Counted from the first letter of the stretch, positions 36,554 to 47,317 are shown. The stretch: 64,000 nucleotides of DNA from Alteromonadaceae bacterium M269 (GCA_004353515.1 SMNZ01000002.1:744001-808000), one strand, 5' to 3'. Numbers and translations: made by a program. Notes: a model not told the origin generated them from the sequence alone.

Positions 36554-36680
36554 TATACCCGTCGTCCTTGGAATGCCCATTTATTAACTACACTCTCTGA
36601 CTATAATCACCTGGCTTATCCAAGCTCATATAGGTTCGTTTATTTTCTGCAGTCATGCATTTCCAATGATTTTGGGTATA
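36554..36680. repeat. Intergenic inverted-repeat element, copy 2
   Basis: A 127-bp element between dxs and the metzincin gene, bounded by TATACCC and GGGTATA. Its two ends are imperfect inverted repeats of about 23 bases (shared TATACCC, TTGGAA and TGC). The right 26 bases match 17523-17548 at 24 positions. It has the form of a small non-coding interspersed element (MITE or REP-like). I see no coding content. Confidence 0.6.
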
Positions 36681-36695
36681 GATTCCCCGAAGTGA

Positions 36696-38558
36696 TTACA
36701 CTTTAAATTCGTCTATTTTGCGTTGGATGCCTTCCGCATTTAAGCCTAGCTCGGTATACATTTCCTCTTGCGTACCTTGCATAATAAACTGATCGGGTAA
36801 ACCTATGCTTAATAGCTTAACCGACAATTGATTTTGCGATATGTATTCACCGACTGCGCTTCCAGCTCCGCCCATGAGGGCATTGTCTTCAAGCGTTACA
36901 AACAAATCGTAATCGCCTGCAAGCTGAGTCAACATCTCTTCATCAAGAGGTTTAACAAAGCGCATGTCGACCAATCCGTAGTCACTGTCGTCTGCCACTT
37001 GTTGTGCAAATGGCAATAGCGTACCGAAATTCAAAATAGCCACTTTCTTACCTGAACGTAGCAATAACGCTTTGCCTATTTCAATCTCGGTCATATCGCT
37101 TATCAATGGCTGTCCGTATCCTGAACCTCTTGGGTATCTAACTGCAGCAGGTTGATTAAGCTTATGACCAGTGTACAACATTTGTCGACACTCGTTCTCA
37201 CCTGAAGGTGTCATAATTATCATATTTGGAACACAACGCAGAAAAGACAGGTCGTAAGCACCTTGGTGAGTTGGGCCATCAGCACCAACAATTCCTGCTC
37301 TGTCGATGGCAAAAAGTATCGGTAAATTCTGTAATGCGACGTCGTGGATCAGCTGATCATACGCGCGCTGTAGAAAGGTTGAGTAGATAGCAACTATCGC
37401 ATTCATTCCTTCACGAGCAAGGCCAGCCGCCAAAGTCACCGAGTGCTGTTCAGCTATCGCAACGTCTATGTATTTGTCGGGATATTCTTGTGAGAATCTC
37501 ACCATACCTGAGCCTTCGCGCATGGCAGGTGTTATAGCAACTAACTTGTCGTCTTCTGCAGCCATGTCGCACAGCCAGTCGCCAAATATCTTAGAATAAG
37601 TTGGCTTGGTCGATGAGGATGCAGGTAGTTTCTGATCTTTGGGATCGAACTTGGGTACAGCGTGAAACTTAATCGGGTCTTTTTCTGCCGATTCGTAGCC
37701 TTTCCCTTTTTTGGTCACGACATGCAATATCTGGGGCCCAGAGCGCTTGCGCATATTACGCAATGTATCAACCATAGCACTGACATTATGGCCATCTATT
37801 GGGCCGATGTAGTGGAAACCTAATTCTTCAAATATAGTGCCGGGTACAACCATACCTTTGATATGTTCTTCAGCACGGCTTGCGAATTCTTTAATTGGAG
37901 GGACATTGCTTAAGAGCTTTTTCCCACCATCGCGGATAGAGTTAAAGAAATTACCTGTTAGTAGGCGAGCGAGGTGACTATTCAGAGCGCCGACATTCTC
38001 AGAGATAGACATTTCATTGTCGTTTAAGACAACCAGCATGTCTTTGTTAATGTCGCCAGCATGGTTCATCGCTTCAAATGCCATACCTGCTGTCATAGCA
38101 CCGTCACCAATCACAGCAACAACCTTTCTTCCAAGGTTTTCTTTCTCCGCAGCAATGGCCATTCCTAACGCTGCACTAATTGATGTTGATGAATGACCTA
38201 CAGCAAAAGTGTCGTATTCGCTTTCAGGCGGCCATGGGAAAGGATGAAGTCCGTTCTTTTTACGGATAGTTGTCATTCTATCGCGACGACCCGTCAAGAT
38301 TTTGTGTGGGTAAGCTTGGTGGCCCACATCCCATATCAAGCGGTCAAATGGCGTATCGTATACGTAGTGCAGAGCTACTGTGAGCTCAACTGTCCCTAAG
38401 CCAGAGGCGAAATGACCACTACTTTTACTCACACTAGCAAGCAGGTATTGTCTTAGTTCGTCACTAAATTCTGCAAGCTGATCTTGTGATAGCTCCCGTA
38501 ATTGCTCTGGGTGGCTAGCTAAAGATAGAAGAGGGTAGTGTGCTAAATCGAGAGTCAT
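36696..38558 (-). CDS. dxs: 1-deoxy-D-xylulose-5-phosphate synthase
   Basis: TPP enzyme that starts the MEP isoprenoid pathway from pyruvate and glyceraldehyde-3-phosphate. Key parts are [15 protein letters not shown], the TPP motif [18 protein letters not shown] and [12 protein letters not shown], the [13 protein letters not shown] glutamate region and [10 protein letters not shown]. It has 620 residues. It is 11 bases after ispA in the xseB-ispA-dxs operon, so two isoprenoid enzymes are co-expressed. Confidence 0.98.
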   Translation of the reverse strand: MTLDLAHYPLLSLASHPEQLRELSQDQLAEFSDELRQYLLASVSKSSGHFASGLGTVELTVALHYVYDTPFDRLIWDVGHQAYPHKILTGRRDRMTTIRKKNGLHPFPWPPESEYDTFAVGHSSTSISAALGMAIAAEKENLGRKVVAVIGDGAMTAGMAFEAMNHAGDINKDMLVVLNDNEMSISENVGALNSHLARLLTGNFFNSIRDGGKKLLSNVPPIKEFASRAEEHIKGMVVPGTIFEELGFHYIGPIDGHNVSAMVDTLRNMRKRSGPQILHVVTKKGKGYESAEKDPIKFHAVPKFDPKDQKLPASSSTKPTYSKIFGDWLCDMAAEDDKLVAITPAMREGSGMVRFSQEYPDKYIDVAIAEQHSVTLAAGLAREGMNAIVAIYSTFLQRAYDQLIHDVALQNLPILFAIDRAGIVGADGPTHQGAYDLSFLRCVPNMIIMTPSGENECRQMLYTGHKLNQPAAVRYPRGSGYGQPLISDMTEIEIGKALLLRSGKKVAILNFGTLLPFAQQVADDSDYGLVDMRFVKPLDEEMLTQLAGDYDLFVTLEDNALMGGAGSAVGEYISQNQLSVKLLSIGLPDQFIMQGTQEEMYTELGLNAEGIQRKIDEFKV

Positions 38559-38569
38559 TAATAATTCTT

Positions 38570-39463
38570 TTACTTGTTTCTATTGACTATGTAGCCCGCG
38601 AAGGACTCTAAAACCTGTGTATTGTAAGGTAAACTTGCCAAAGCTTGTAGTGCTTGCTGATAAAGTTCTTGTGCAAAATCTTGTGCACCTTCGAGACCAA
38701 GGAGATCGGGGTAGGTACTTTTGTTCAAAGCGATGTCTGATCCTTGAGGTTTGCCCAATATTTCTGTATCGGATACCACATCAAGAATGTCATCTCTGAC
38801 TTGGAATGCTAACCCAATGGCTTGAGCATATTCCGCCAAACTCTGTTCCACTTCCTCAGATTGAACGGGTGAGGACAGATAAGCCATTTTTAACGTGGTT
38901 TCTATCAAAGCGCCAGTTTTTCTTTTTTGTAACTGTTCGAGCTGCTCTAGAGATATTACTCTGCCAGTGGCGTCGATATCCATCGCTTGTCCACCACACA
39001 TGCCGTCATAACCTGTGGCACATGTCAGTGTTTTTAATAGCGCTAACCTGTTTCGCTCTGCTGTAGAAGAAAGTTCGTGATTAAGCAGAATGTCGAACGC
39101 CAGTGTTTGTAGCGCATCGCCCGCTAATATGGCCGTTGCTTCATCAAAAGCAATATGGCATGTTGGCTTTCCCCTGCGAAGGTCGTCGTCATCCATAGCT
39201 GGGAGGTCATCGTGGATCAATGAGAATGCATGGATACATTCAATAGCCATGGCGCTCGGATCTAAGTCAGATAACTTGGCTCCTAACATTTCTCCTGTAG
39301 CATAAGTCAGAAATGGGCGTATACGCTTGCCACCAATGAGCAAGCCATACTGCATTGCTTGTTTTAATGTAGGTGCAATTTCTGAGAGCTTGGATAGATG
39401 CGCTTCAAGCAGTCGATTAACTCTTTCTTGATATCGCTGCTGAGTATCTTGCCAATCAGGCAT
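38570..39463 (-). CDS. ispA: Farnesyl diphosphate synthase
   Basis: Prenyltransferase that joins IPP and DMAPP/GPP to farnesyl diphosphate. The first Asp-rich motif is [19 protein letters not shown] and the second is FQVRDDILD. The GGKRIRP substrate motif is present. Its 297 residues are typical. The start overlaps the xseB stop by one base. Confidence 0.97.
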   Translation of the reverse strand: MPDWQDTQQRYQERVNRLLEAHLSKLSEIAPTLKQAMQYGLLIGGKRIRPFLTYATGEMLGAKLSDLDPSAMAIECIHAFSLIHDDLPAMDDDDLRRGKPTCHIAFDEATAILAGDALQTLAFDILLNHELSSTAERNRLALLKTLTCATGYDGMCGGQAMDIDATGRVISLEQLEQLQKRKTGALIETTLKMAYLSSPVQSEEVEQSLAEYAQAIGLAFQVRDDILDVVSDTEILGKPQGSDIALNKSTYPDLLGLEGAQDFAQELYQQALQALASLPYNTQVLESFAGYIVNRNK

Positions 39464-39711
39464 TAGTTGAGATCTGACTCATCAAACGGACTAAGCTCTT
39501 CTTGCTCATTTTGTTTTAGCAAGATTTCGACTTTCTGCTCTGCTTGTTTGAGCTTTTGTTGACTATTGTTCGCTAGTTGAACGCCTCTCTCGAAATTGGT
39601 TAAGGCATCTTCTAGTGGCATATCGCCTTTTTCCATTGCAGATACGATGTTCTCAAGTTCTTGCATCGAATCTTCAAAAGAAAGGTCTTCAACTTTTTTT
39701 GTCTTAGTCAT
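39463..39711 (-). CDS. xseB: Exodeoxyribonuclease VII small subunit
   Basis: Small helical subunit of exonuclease VII, 82 residues. The conserved [34 protein letters not shown] region is complete (read in segments). It heads the xseB-ispA-dxs transcript, overlapping ispA by one base, as in E. coli. Confidence 0.95.
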   Translation of the reverse strand: MTKTKKVEDLSFEDSMQELENIVSAMEKGDMPLEDALTNFERGVQLANNSQQKLKQAEQKVEILLKQNEQEELSPFDESDLN

Positions 39712-40121
39712 AGAAATCTATCTATCGAAGGTTGTTTATCTTTGGCGTCTCTATTTGCTACAAATTTATACAACAAAGATAAGTAACCTATATTTAAGCT
39801 TGATTAATTAAACGAGTCCGGCACATTACCTGAGGGTTAACAGGCGGTCAAACACTTTTAATACTATAGGATTGAGCCTATGTGTCGATAAAACAAAAGA
39901 CACTAATAAGTTTCGTTTACTCCTATTAAAAATTAATTTTAGTAGAAATATGACCGTCTTGTTTTTGGTGTATATTTGGGCTTATATGAAAGCATGTAGC
40001 CGCCAAGTAAGCAATTTCATGGATGACGGGCATTATGGCTGTTTGGCTGTCATTTTTTTGTGTAGAGTATTGATATTATACTGAAACATAGTATTGGCTT
40101 TTAGTTAGCTGGGAGAAAAGA
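39712..40121. other. 410-bp gap between divergent xseB and pomA
   Basis: No gene is supported: the only open frame of size (39872-40084) has no SD and no recognisable content. Near 40023-40059 a weak hairpin (ATGAC/GTCAT) followed by seven T resembles a terminator on the plus strand. The gap must hold the promoters of both flanking operons. Confidence 0.5.
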
Positions 40122-40886
40122 GTGGATTTAGCAACCCTTATTGGAATGATTGGTGCAATTGGCTTTATCGCTATGGCAATGATTTCTGCTGGCGATATCG
40201 GCATGTTTATCGACGTACCGTCAACACTTATCGTATTCGGTGGTACTTTATTTGTTGTGTTATCTCAATTCACTATGGGGCAGTTCTTTGGTGCAGGTAA
40301 AGTTGCTGGCAAAGCCTTTAAATTCAAGATAGCGCCGCCTGAAGAGCTCATTCAAAAGATTGTTGATATGGCCGATGCCGCACGCAAAGGTGGCTTTCTA
40401 GCTCTTGAAGAAGCTGAGATTGATAACGACTTTATGCAAAAAGGTGTGGATATGCTGGTCGATGGACACGATGTGGACGTCGTTCGTCAAACACTGGCCA
40501 AAGACATTGCTATGACCTCTGAGAGGCATGAATTTGGGGCCATGATTTATAAAAACATGGGTGATGTTGCACCAGCGATGGGAATGATAGGAACGCTTAT
40601 TGGTCTGGTAGCCATGCTTTCAAACATGGATGACCCGAAATCTATCGGTCCTGCGATGGCGGTTGCGCTTTTAACAACACTTTATGGTGCATTCTTAGCA
40701 AACGTCATCTGTTTGCCGTTGTCTGTAAAACTAAGTAACCGTAAAGAAGAAGAGGAAATGAACCAGAGTTTGGTTTTGGATGGCATTCTTGGAATTGCTG
40801 ATGGTCAAAACCCAAGGGTTATTGAAGGTATATTGAAAAACTATATCGCTGAAAGTAAGCGTGCTTCGAGTGTTGAAGAAGAGTAG
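40122..40886 (+). CDS. pomA: Flagellar stator protein PomA (MotA family)
   Basis: Stator subunit with four membrane segments forming, with PomB, the ion channel that drives flagellar rotation. The 254 residues and N-terminal DLATLIGMIGAIGFIAMAM match sodium-type PomA rather than the longer proton MotA. The cytoplasmic loop contains the charged region around SERHEFGAMIYKNMGDVAPAMGM (read in two pieces). It starts at GTG with GGGAG upstream. pomB follows after 16 bases. Confidence 0.93.
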   Translation: MDLATLIGMIGAIGFIAMAMISAGDIGMFIDVPSTLIVFGGTLFVVLSQFTMGQFFGAGKVAGKAFKFKIAPPEELIQKIVDMADAARKGGFLALEEAEIDNDFMQKGVDMLVDGHDVDVVRQTLAKDIAMTSERHEFGAMIYKNMGDVAPAMGMIGTLIGLVAMLSNMDDPKSIGPAMAVALLTTLYGAFLANVICLPLSVKLSNRKEEEEMNQSLVLDGILGIADGQNPRVIEGILKNYIAESKRASSVEEE

Positions 40887-40902
40887 GTAAGCGAGAGTTA
40901 TC

Positions 40903-41838
40903 ATGGCTGATGAAGAAGCTAAATGCCCCAAATGCCCCCCAGAAGGTCTCCCTGCGTGGATGGGAACCTTCGCAGATCTTATGTCGTTGCTAATGTGCTT
41001 CTTCGTTCTACTATTGGCTTTCTCGGAGATGGATGTTCTTAAGTTTAAACAGATCGCGGGCTCAATGAAGTTTGCGTTTGGTGTGCAGAACAAAATAGAA
41101 GTTAAGGATATTCCTAAAGGAACTAGTGTTATCGCGATGGAGTTCCGTCCTGGACGCCCAGATCCAACACCCATAGAGAACATACAACAGCAAACGATTG
41201 AGGTGACTCAACAAATGCTTGAGTTCCAAGCGGGAGATGAAGATTCTGCCGGTGGGCGACAAAAGCAAAGAGGCACTCAACGTGGTGGTCAGTCTCAGCA
41301 AACGGCAACGGATCAGTCACCATCTCAAGCAGTGCAGCAAGCTGCGCAAGAGCAGACAAATGAGCTATTAAAGAAAATTGCGCAACAGCTTGAAAAACAA
41401 GTGTTAGATGGTGCGATAGAGCTAGAGTCTTTAGGGCAACAGATTACGATTCGTATTCGTGAGAATGGCTCATTCTCAGCAGGCTCAGCATTTCTACAAC
41501 CTCAATTTAAACCTATTTTGCGCACTATTGGTGAGCTATTGGCTGACGTGCCCGGCGAGATTGAAGTGTCTGGGCACAGCGATAACCAGCAAATTTCTAA
41601 TGAATTATATCGTTCTAACTGGGATTTATCTGCGCAACGTGCAGTAGCGGTAGCTGAGGAGCTTAGACTAGCACCTGGCTTTGATGAAAAGAGAATGGCT
41701 GTTGTTGGTAGAGCGGATAATAATCCGTTAACTGCAAACCAGACTGGTCAGGAAAGAGCGCGTAATCGAAGAGTAGAAATTGCAATAAACCAAGGTGAAC
41801 CTAAGTTATCTAAACCGATCTCGGTAGTCGATAGTTAA
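40903..41838 (+). CDS. pomB: Flagellar stator protein PomB (MotB family)
   Basis: Ion-carrying stator subunit anchored to peptidoglycan. It has a short cytoplasmic N-terminus with CPKCPPEG, then a single membrane helix with the channel aspartate in FADLMSLLMCFFVLLLAF. A Gln-rich linker follows (about residues 105-150). The C-terminal OmpA-type peptidoglycan-binding domain has VSGHSDNQ and the NRRVEI end. The 311-residue length and pomA neighbour support the sodium-driven assignment. No flagellar structural gene is in the window. Confidence 0.93.
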   Translation: MADEEAKCPKCPPEGLPAWMGTFADLMSLLMCFFVLLLAFSEMDVLKFKQIAGSMKFAFGVQNKIEVKDIPKGTSVIAMEFRPGRPDPTPIENIQQQTIEVTQQMLEFQAGDEDSAGGRQKQRGTQRGGQSQQTATDQSPSQAVQQAAQEQTNELLKKIAQQLEKQVLDGAIELESLGQQITIRIRENGSFSAGSAFLQPQFKPILRTIGELLADVPGEIEVSGHSDNQQISNELYRSNWDLSAQRAVAVAEELRLAPGFDEKRMAVVGRADNNPLTANQTGQERARNRRVEIAINQGEPKLSKPISVVDS

Positions 41839-41863
41839 AGATTTCGAAGAGGTTCAAGAATTT

Positions 41864-42775
41864 TCAGTGATGACTGAGATATTGAGCCTCTATCTCTCTG
41901 ACTTTTTCTAACCAAAGCTCAGTTTCTGGGACGAAAATATTGGACTTTTTCGCTAGTCCAACAATATATCCACTAATAAATTCTATTTCTGTTTTCCGGC
42001 TTGCTTGAACATCTTGATACATTGAAGAATAGTTATCAGCGGTGTCTTCAATAACTTGGCAAGTATTCTCATATAGCTCAGAGGCACTCAGTAGAATGCC
42101 TTGTGCAGTAGCGACATCACTGATTTCTCTGCTGATCGACTTAATGGCTTCCAGGTGCTGTCGTTCTCTCAGTTGTCCATTTCTGCATTTCAGTGCTGCC
42201 GTCATGGGGTTAATAGAAGCGTTAACTGCTAACTTCTTCCATAACGCTTTATGCATATTGTCTACTCTGATTGCTGGAGACAGAAGGGTTTCCAATAGGT
42301 GTTCTAAATCTTTTTGTTCGTTGATTAACAATTGCCCTTTTTGAAGCCAGCCAAATTGTGATTGCCCAATGCCGGTTTGAATGACGTGATTATTTGAAGG
42401 CTTATAGGCACCGTGACTGGTTGTCGCCAATATCGCTGGTTGATGAGGGAATTCATCGTGAATGATTTCTATGCTACCCATGCCATTGTGTAGTAACACA
42501 ATACAGGTATTTTGGCTGATTATCGGTCGCAATTGAGAAAGCACGTCACGCACTTGGTAAGCTTTTACTGGGACGATGACAACATCTTGAATCTCAGTTG
42601 CACCGAGTTGGTGAGTTTCGATACCCAAGTCATAAGGAGGCTTATTCATAGGTTCCAGAGTCAGATCTATCCTCTGGCTTTCGCGTGCCAATATATCAAA
42701 GGAGATGTCATGCTCCAAACAGCGAGTCATTAGTAAGCCGCCTATGGCGCCGTACCCTACGATAGAAACATTCAT
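41864..42775 (-). CDS. panE: 2-dehydropantoate 2-reductase (ApbA/PanE family)
   Basis: NADPH-dependent reduction of ketopantoate to pantoate in pantothenate/CoA synthesis. The Rossmann motif is VGYGAIGGLL at the very N-terminus. VVPVKAYQV holds the catalytic Lys region, and the C-terminal helical domain has KKLAVNASINPMTA. It has 303 residues. It overlaps the upstream pseudouridine synthase by 4 bases. Family members vary in substrate, so panE is probable rather than certain. Confidence 0.87.
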   Translation of the reverse strand: MNVSIVGYGAIGGLLMTRCLEHDISFDILARESQRIDLTLEPMNKPPYDLGIETHQLGATEIQDVVIVPVKAYQVRDVLSQLRPIISQNTCIVLLHNGMGSIEIIHDEFPHQPAILATTSHGAYKPSNNHVIQTGIGQSQFGWLQKGQLLINEQKDLEHLLETLLSPAIRVDNMHKALWKKLAVNASINPMTAALKCRNGQLRERQHLEAIKSISREISDVATAQGILLSASELYENTCQVIEDTADNYSSMYQDVQASRKTEIEFISGYIVGLAKKSNIFVPETELWLEKVREIEAQYLSHH

Positions 42776-43449
42776 ACTTTAGGCCAAGCTAGTTCTTGTG
42801 GCTCCGCAAATTGTTTGAACGCATCATGTAAGTGTAGTTGATCAAATTGACTTTTGTCATTGGGCATAGTGCTCAGTGAAAATGGCTCGTTGTTATACTC
42901 AAATGCCAATTTGAATGCATGTAGGTAAACACGATCTGAAGTTTCACCTTTGTACAGAGAATCTCCCAGGATAGGGCTCCCGAGACTTTTCATTGCAACT
43001 CTGAGCTGATGCGTTTTACCTGTTAGTGGTTTTAGAATAAAAAGGCGTTGGCCATTATCTATAGGCTTACTGAAAAATTGAGTACGAGCGGGATTACTTT
43101 TTTCGGTACTTAAGGCCCATTTACCATCTCTGATCTTACGCATATCTCCAACAATAGCGCCTTGCTTCTTCTTTGGCTTCTTTGTTCCAATGGCAAGATA
43201 GTATTTTTGGATTTTATGCTCGGTAAATAGTTCGCCAAAATAAGCTGCTGCCTTGGCATTCTTAGCTAATATCAATAAACCCGAAGTGACTTTATCTAAC
43301 CTGTGCGCTAACCAAAGTTTGGGTAACGCGAGTTGTTCACAAAGTATGGGAACGATACCCGCTTGACCATGCTCACTGTGCACGCCCAAGCCGATAGGTT
43401 TATTGACGACAATAAAGTCCTGATGCTGAAAAACAATGTCTATACTCAT
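42772..43449 (-). CDS. RluA-family pseudouridine synthase
   Basis: A 225-residue RNA pseudouridine synthase without an S4 domain. The catalytic motif is HRLDKVTSGLLILAKN (Asp nucleophile) and the C-terminal motif is KPLTGKTHQLRVAMKSLGSPILGD. It resembles the small TIGR01621-like Rlu group. The target uridine is unknown. The stop overlaps the panE start by 4 bases, so the two form a small operon. Confidence 0.9.
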   Translation of the reverse strand: MSIDIVFQHQDFIVVNKPIGLGVHSEHGQAGIVPILCEQLALPKLWLAHRLDKVTSGLLILAKNAKAAAYFGELFTEHKIQKYYLAIGTKKPKKKQGAIVGDMRKIRDGKWALSTEKSNPARTQFFSKPIDNGQRLFILKPLTGKTHQLRVAMKSLGSPILGDSLYKGETSDRVYLHAFKLAFEYNNEPFSLSTMPNDKSQFDQLHLHDAFKQFAEPQELAWPKV

Positions 43450-43572
43450 GCTACCTCAAGACGCTGGCTTCAGAATTATCACAACGCTCTCAATACAAAG
43501 TGCACTGATGAAGGAAGGTAAATCACTTTTCAAATCAGGTGTCCAATCATAAGAGATCAGTAGGGTATCTCT

Positions 43573-44160
43573 TTATGATTCATTGAGCAGATTCTTAGCT
43601 AGGGTGTAATCCAAATCGTTAATGGCTTTCTCTAATCCAGCTACGTCTATGGATGTAGATTGCAATTTACCTAATAACTCCTTGAGTTCAGGAGGAGAGA
43701 TGAACTGAAAATTCTCAATTGCCTTGAGTAATGTACTTTTGGCTTCATCAACGGCTTGGCGGCTATCTTCAACAACTGGCGCTTCAGCTTCTTCCGATTC
43801 ACCAGGTTCATAGCTCTGGATTTCATTTAATGTTGCGTACAGAAGGCGTTCAAAGTCATCAATACATTGTGCAAGGTGGCTATCTAAGGTCGGATCGTCA
43901 GGTTTCAATAAGATATGCTCTGCATCACGGCAAGCGTGTTGTAAAGCTCTTAACCCTAAGTTGCCTGATACACCTTTAATCCCGTGTATGATGCGCTTAG
44001 CACCATCGTAGTTTTTCTCGTCTACGTGGTCTCTTACAGTTTGCACACTATCGGCGTATTGCTCAGCAAACTTACCGAACATCTTCTTGAGTAATTCTTC
44101 ATTACCACCCAACTGTTTTGTAGCAAAAACTAAATCCAATAATGGCTCGTTTTCTGCCAT
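43573..44160 (-). CDS. Orphan HPt phosphotransfer protein
   Basis: A helical histidine-phosphotransfer domain with the phospho-accepting HGIKG (HxxKG) in KRIIHGIKGVSGNLGLRALQ, about residue 60. After it comes an acidic linker and a second helical segment of about 70 residues. I prefer ATG 44160 (GGAGAA upstream) over ATG 44172, giving 195 residues. No kinase or receiver gene is adjacent, so it probably relays phosphate for a hybrid kinase encoded elsewhere. Confidence 0.82.
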   Translation of the reverse strand: MAENEPLLDLVFATKQLGGNEELLKKMFGKFAEQYADSVQTVRDHVDEKNYDGAKRIIHGIKGVSGNLGLRALQHACRDAEHILLKPDDPTLDSHLAQCIDDFERLLYATLNEIQSYEPGESEEAEAPVVEDSRQAVDEAKSTLLKAIENFQFISPPELKELLGKLQSTSIDVAGLEKAINDLDYTLAKNLLNES

Positions 44161-44455
44161 ATTCTTCTCCATTAATTCAAACTATGTACTTAAATTAAGT
44201 TCAATGTAACTTTACCTTAGCTTAAGTATCAAAATGGCCTATGGAAACATAACGCTTGTATTATTAAATCTGACGTTGTCAAAATAATGCTCCAAACTAT
44301 TGAGTAACATCTATCCTAAACAGCACTGTATTTGGAAATAGAAAAAACTGCTTACAATACTGTACTCTAGCATAGCAGTTCTATCTAAGGTATGGGTTAC
44401 TATCCGCAAAAGAACAAGCTACACTTGCCTTAATTTTATCAACTTACGTTGTTCT

Positions 44456-47317
44456 ATGTTAAGAAAACCCTTGTCACTCGCGGTATTGAGTTGCTTTTTA
44501 CTGGCTTGTGAACCAGCTCCAAACGCTCCCTCTGATACAGAAACCGAACAAGCATCGAAGAGTTCTATCCGTTTAGTAGAGAGTCGCACAGCGAGTGGTG
44601 AAGGTTTAGCGATACCTTATGAGAAGTATCAGCTAGAGAATGGGCTAACTGTTATCCTTCATGAGGATCATTCGGACCCTTTAGTCCATGTTGATGTGAC
44701 TTACCACGTTGGTTCTTCAAGGGAATCCATAGGTTATTCAGGGTTTGCACATTTCTTTGAGCATATGATGTTTCAGGGCTCTGCTAACGTTGCAGACGAA
44801 CTGCATTTTAAAATCATCACTGAGGCTGGCGGTGATCTAAACGGTACTACAAACAGCGATAGAACAAACTACTATCAAACGGTTCCCGCCAATCAGTTGG
44901 AAAAGGTCTTGTGGTTGGAGTCTGACCGTATGGGCTTTTTACTCGAAGCCGTTACACAAGAAAAGTTCGAAGTACAGCGTGAGACGGTCAAGAACGAAAG
45001 GGCTCAGCGTGTCGATAACCAACCATATGGGTTGAGGCAAGAGAGAATCGCTGAAGCTATGTATCCAGAAGGCCACCCTTATTCCTGGCCGGTTATTGGG
45101 TATATCGAAGATTTAAATCGCGTATCGGTTAAAGAGCTCAAATCCTTTTTCCAACGTTGGTATGGCCCTAATAATGCAACCCTAACCATAGGTGGTGATT
45201 TAGATAAAGCTCAAACTCTGGCCTGGGTAGAACAGTATTTTGGCCCGATAGCCAAAGGCCCTGATGTAGACCCACTGGATAAGGCTTTGGTGACCTTGCC
45301 GGAAAAGCGTTATTTAACCTTAGAAGACAAGGTTCATTTGCCTTTATTGCAAATCACTTTCCCAACCGTCTATGCTCGTCATGAGGACGAAGCTCCTCTA
45401 GATGTTCTTTCTAATATTTTAGGTGGTGGAAGAACGTCATTGTTCTATAAGAATTTAGTCAAAGAGGGAATAGCAGTCCAAGCTGTTGTGTCTCACCCTT
45501 GTCGTGAGTTGGCTTGTGATTTCCAGTTGATAGCTCTGGCGAATCCGTCGAGTGGTAAAACGCTAGCAGATATTGAAAAGGTCATCGAAGCCAGTATTGA
45601 TGAGTTTGTGGAACGCGGTGTTAATCAGGACGATTTAGATAGAACTAAAACCAGTATAGAGGCAGGAACTGTTTTTGGGTTGCAAAGTGTTGCTGGAAAA
45701 GTGTCGGCGTTGGCTGCGAGTGAAACCTTCTATGGCCAGCCTGATCTTGTTCAGTCTGATTTGGATCGTTATGCAGCAGTCACAAAAGAAGACGTGATTC
45801 GGGTTTTCAAAAAGTATATTCAAGGTAAACCTTCGGTTGTGTTAAGCATCGTGCCGGAAGGGCAATTAGAGCTAGCAGCTAAGATTGCCAGTTACACTAT
45901 TCCGGAGCGAGTTATTCCGGAGCTCACTGATGAAGAATTTGCGAATGTACCTGCTGTAAAAGACAATTTTGATCGCTCAGTACAGCCAAAAGCTGGAATA
46001 AACCCTGCAGTTAAGGTGCCGGATTTTTGGACTGAATCGCTTGATAATAACATTACAGTGATTGGGCACAAAACCAGTGAAACACCAACCGTCACCATGA
46101 CGCTGAGTATGGAGGGAGGGCCTTTACTTGACCCTATCGATAAATCAGGTCTGGCATCTTTCACCGCACAATTACTGAATGAATCGACCAGTGAAACGAC
46201 CGCAGAAGAGCTTTCTAATCAATTGGCACTGTTGGGGAGCCGAATTGATTTCTCCGCTAATGGACGTTTTTCCCAAATGTCTGTCAGTAGTTTAACCAGA
46301 AACTTTGACAAAACCTTGGCTATTGTTCAGGAAAAGTTGTTTAAACCTGGATTTAAAGAAGAGGAATTTGAACTACTTAAGCAACAAACGTTACAGGGCA
46401 TGCAGCAGCAACTGAAAAATGCCGATGTGCTGGGCAATCGCGCTGTTTCACAATTGATGTACGGAAAACACAATCGCATAGGGTTGCCTAACGATGGCAC
46501 GTTGGAAAGTATTGCTGGGTTGACACTTGATGATGTGAAAGCCTTTTACAATCAATATTATACGTCAGCTAAAACGACTATTATTGTGGTCGGTGATATT
46601 GAGCAAAAGAAAGTTATTTCTGATTTATCCTTTCTAACAAGCTGGAGCAATGCCCCTTACGACATTCCTCCTTATAAAGCGTTTCCTGAGCTGTTAGCGA
46701 ATAAAGTTTATTTAGTTGATAAGCCAGGGGCGGCGCAAGCTGTTGTTAAGTTTATAAAGCGCACTGCGCCTTATGATGCGTTAGGAGAGAATTTTAAGTC
46801 GAAACTCATGAATTTTGCGTTAGGTGGTAACTTTAACAGTCGGATTAACTTAAACTTGCGAGAAGACAAAGGCTATACCTATGGTGCGTTCAGCCAATTC
46901 AGCGGTGGTAAGACGTTAGGACACTTTGAAATGGGTGCAAGTGTTAAGCAAGAAAACACTTATGATGCGATCGTAGAGTTTGTTTCAGAACTTGACCGGT
47001 ACCAACAGGCAGGCATGTCTGAGGCTGAACTTGAATCAATGCGATTGGCCTATACTCAATCCGATGCATTGAATTATGAAACGCCAAATAGCAAAGCTGG
47101 TTTTTTAAGGCATTTAACAACGTACGATTTGGATAGAGATTATCGTTCAAAGCAGCTGGACATTATTAACTCAATAGAACTTTCAGAGCTGAACGCATTA
47201 GCTACTGGATTAAAATCGGAAGACCTTGCATTAATCGTTGTGGGCGATGCGGCAGTGTTAAAGCCGCAACTAGAAAAGTTAGATAGAGAAATCGAAACTT
47301 TAAGTGTTGTTCAATAG
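44456..47317 (+). CDS. M16-family (pitrilysin-like) zinc peptidase lipoprotein
   Basis: A 953-residue lipoprotein: the N-terminus has lipobox LLAC (Cys 18) after a short hydrophobic segment. Two M16 halves follow. The first has the inverted zinc motif HFFEH (residues 99-103) and a downstream Glu in ETVKNERAQRVDNQPYG. The second half (from about residue 515) lacks the zinc motif, as is usual. It likely degrades peptides at the cell envelope. Similar proteins are common in marine gammaproteobacteria. It stands alone upstream of gshA. Confidence 0.9.
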   Translation: MLRKPLSLAVLSCFLLACEPAPNAPSDTETEQASKSSIRLVESRTASGEGLAIPYEKYQLENGLTVILHEDHSDPLVHVDVTYHVGSSRESIGYSGFAHFFEHMMFQGSANVADELHFKIITEAGGDLNGTTNSDRTNYYQTVPANQLEKVLWLESDRMGFLLEAVTQEKFEVQRETVKNERAQRVDNQPYGLRQERIAEAMYPEGHPYSWPVIGYIEDLNRVSVKELKSFFQRWYGPNNATLTIGGDLDKAQTLAWVEQYFGPIAKGPDVDPLDKALVTLPEKRYLTLEDKVHLPLLQITFPTVYARHEDEAPLDVLSNILGGGRTSLFYKNLVKEGIAVQAVVSHPCRELACDFQLIALANPSSGKTLADIEKVIEASIDEFVERGVNQDDLDRTKTSIEAGTVFGLQSVAGKVSALAASETFYGQPDLVQSDLDRYAAVTKEDVIRVFKKYIQGKPSVVLSIVPEGQLELAAKIASYTIPERVIPELTDEEFANVPAVKDNFDRSVQPKAGINPAVKVPDFWTESLDNNITVIGHKTSETPTVTMTLSMEGGPLLDPIDKSGLASFTAQLLNESTSETTAEELSNQLALLGSRIDFSANGRFSQMSVSSLTRNFDKTLAIVQEKLFKPGFKEEEFELLKQQTLQGMQQQLKNADVLGNRAVSQLMYGKHNRIGLPNDGTLESIAGLTLDDVKAFYNQYYTSAKTTIIVVGDIEQKKVISDLSFLTSWSNAPYDIPPYKAFPELLANKVYLVDKPGAAQAVVKFIKRTAPYDALGENFKSKLMNFALGGNFNSRINLNLREDKGYTYGAFSQFSGGKTLGHFEMGASVKQENTYDAIVEFVSELDRYQQAGMSEAELESMRLAYTQSDALNYETPNSKAGFLRHLTTYDLDRDYRSKQLDIINSIELSELNALATGLKSEDLALIVVGDAAVLKPQLEKLDREIETLSVVQ

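Noticed and set aside
39872-40084. 70-codon frame between xseB and pomA
   Set aside because: No SD, high Cys/Met/Leu chance-like composition, no family resemblance.
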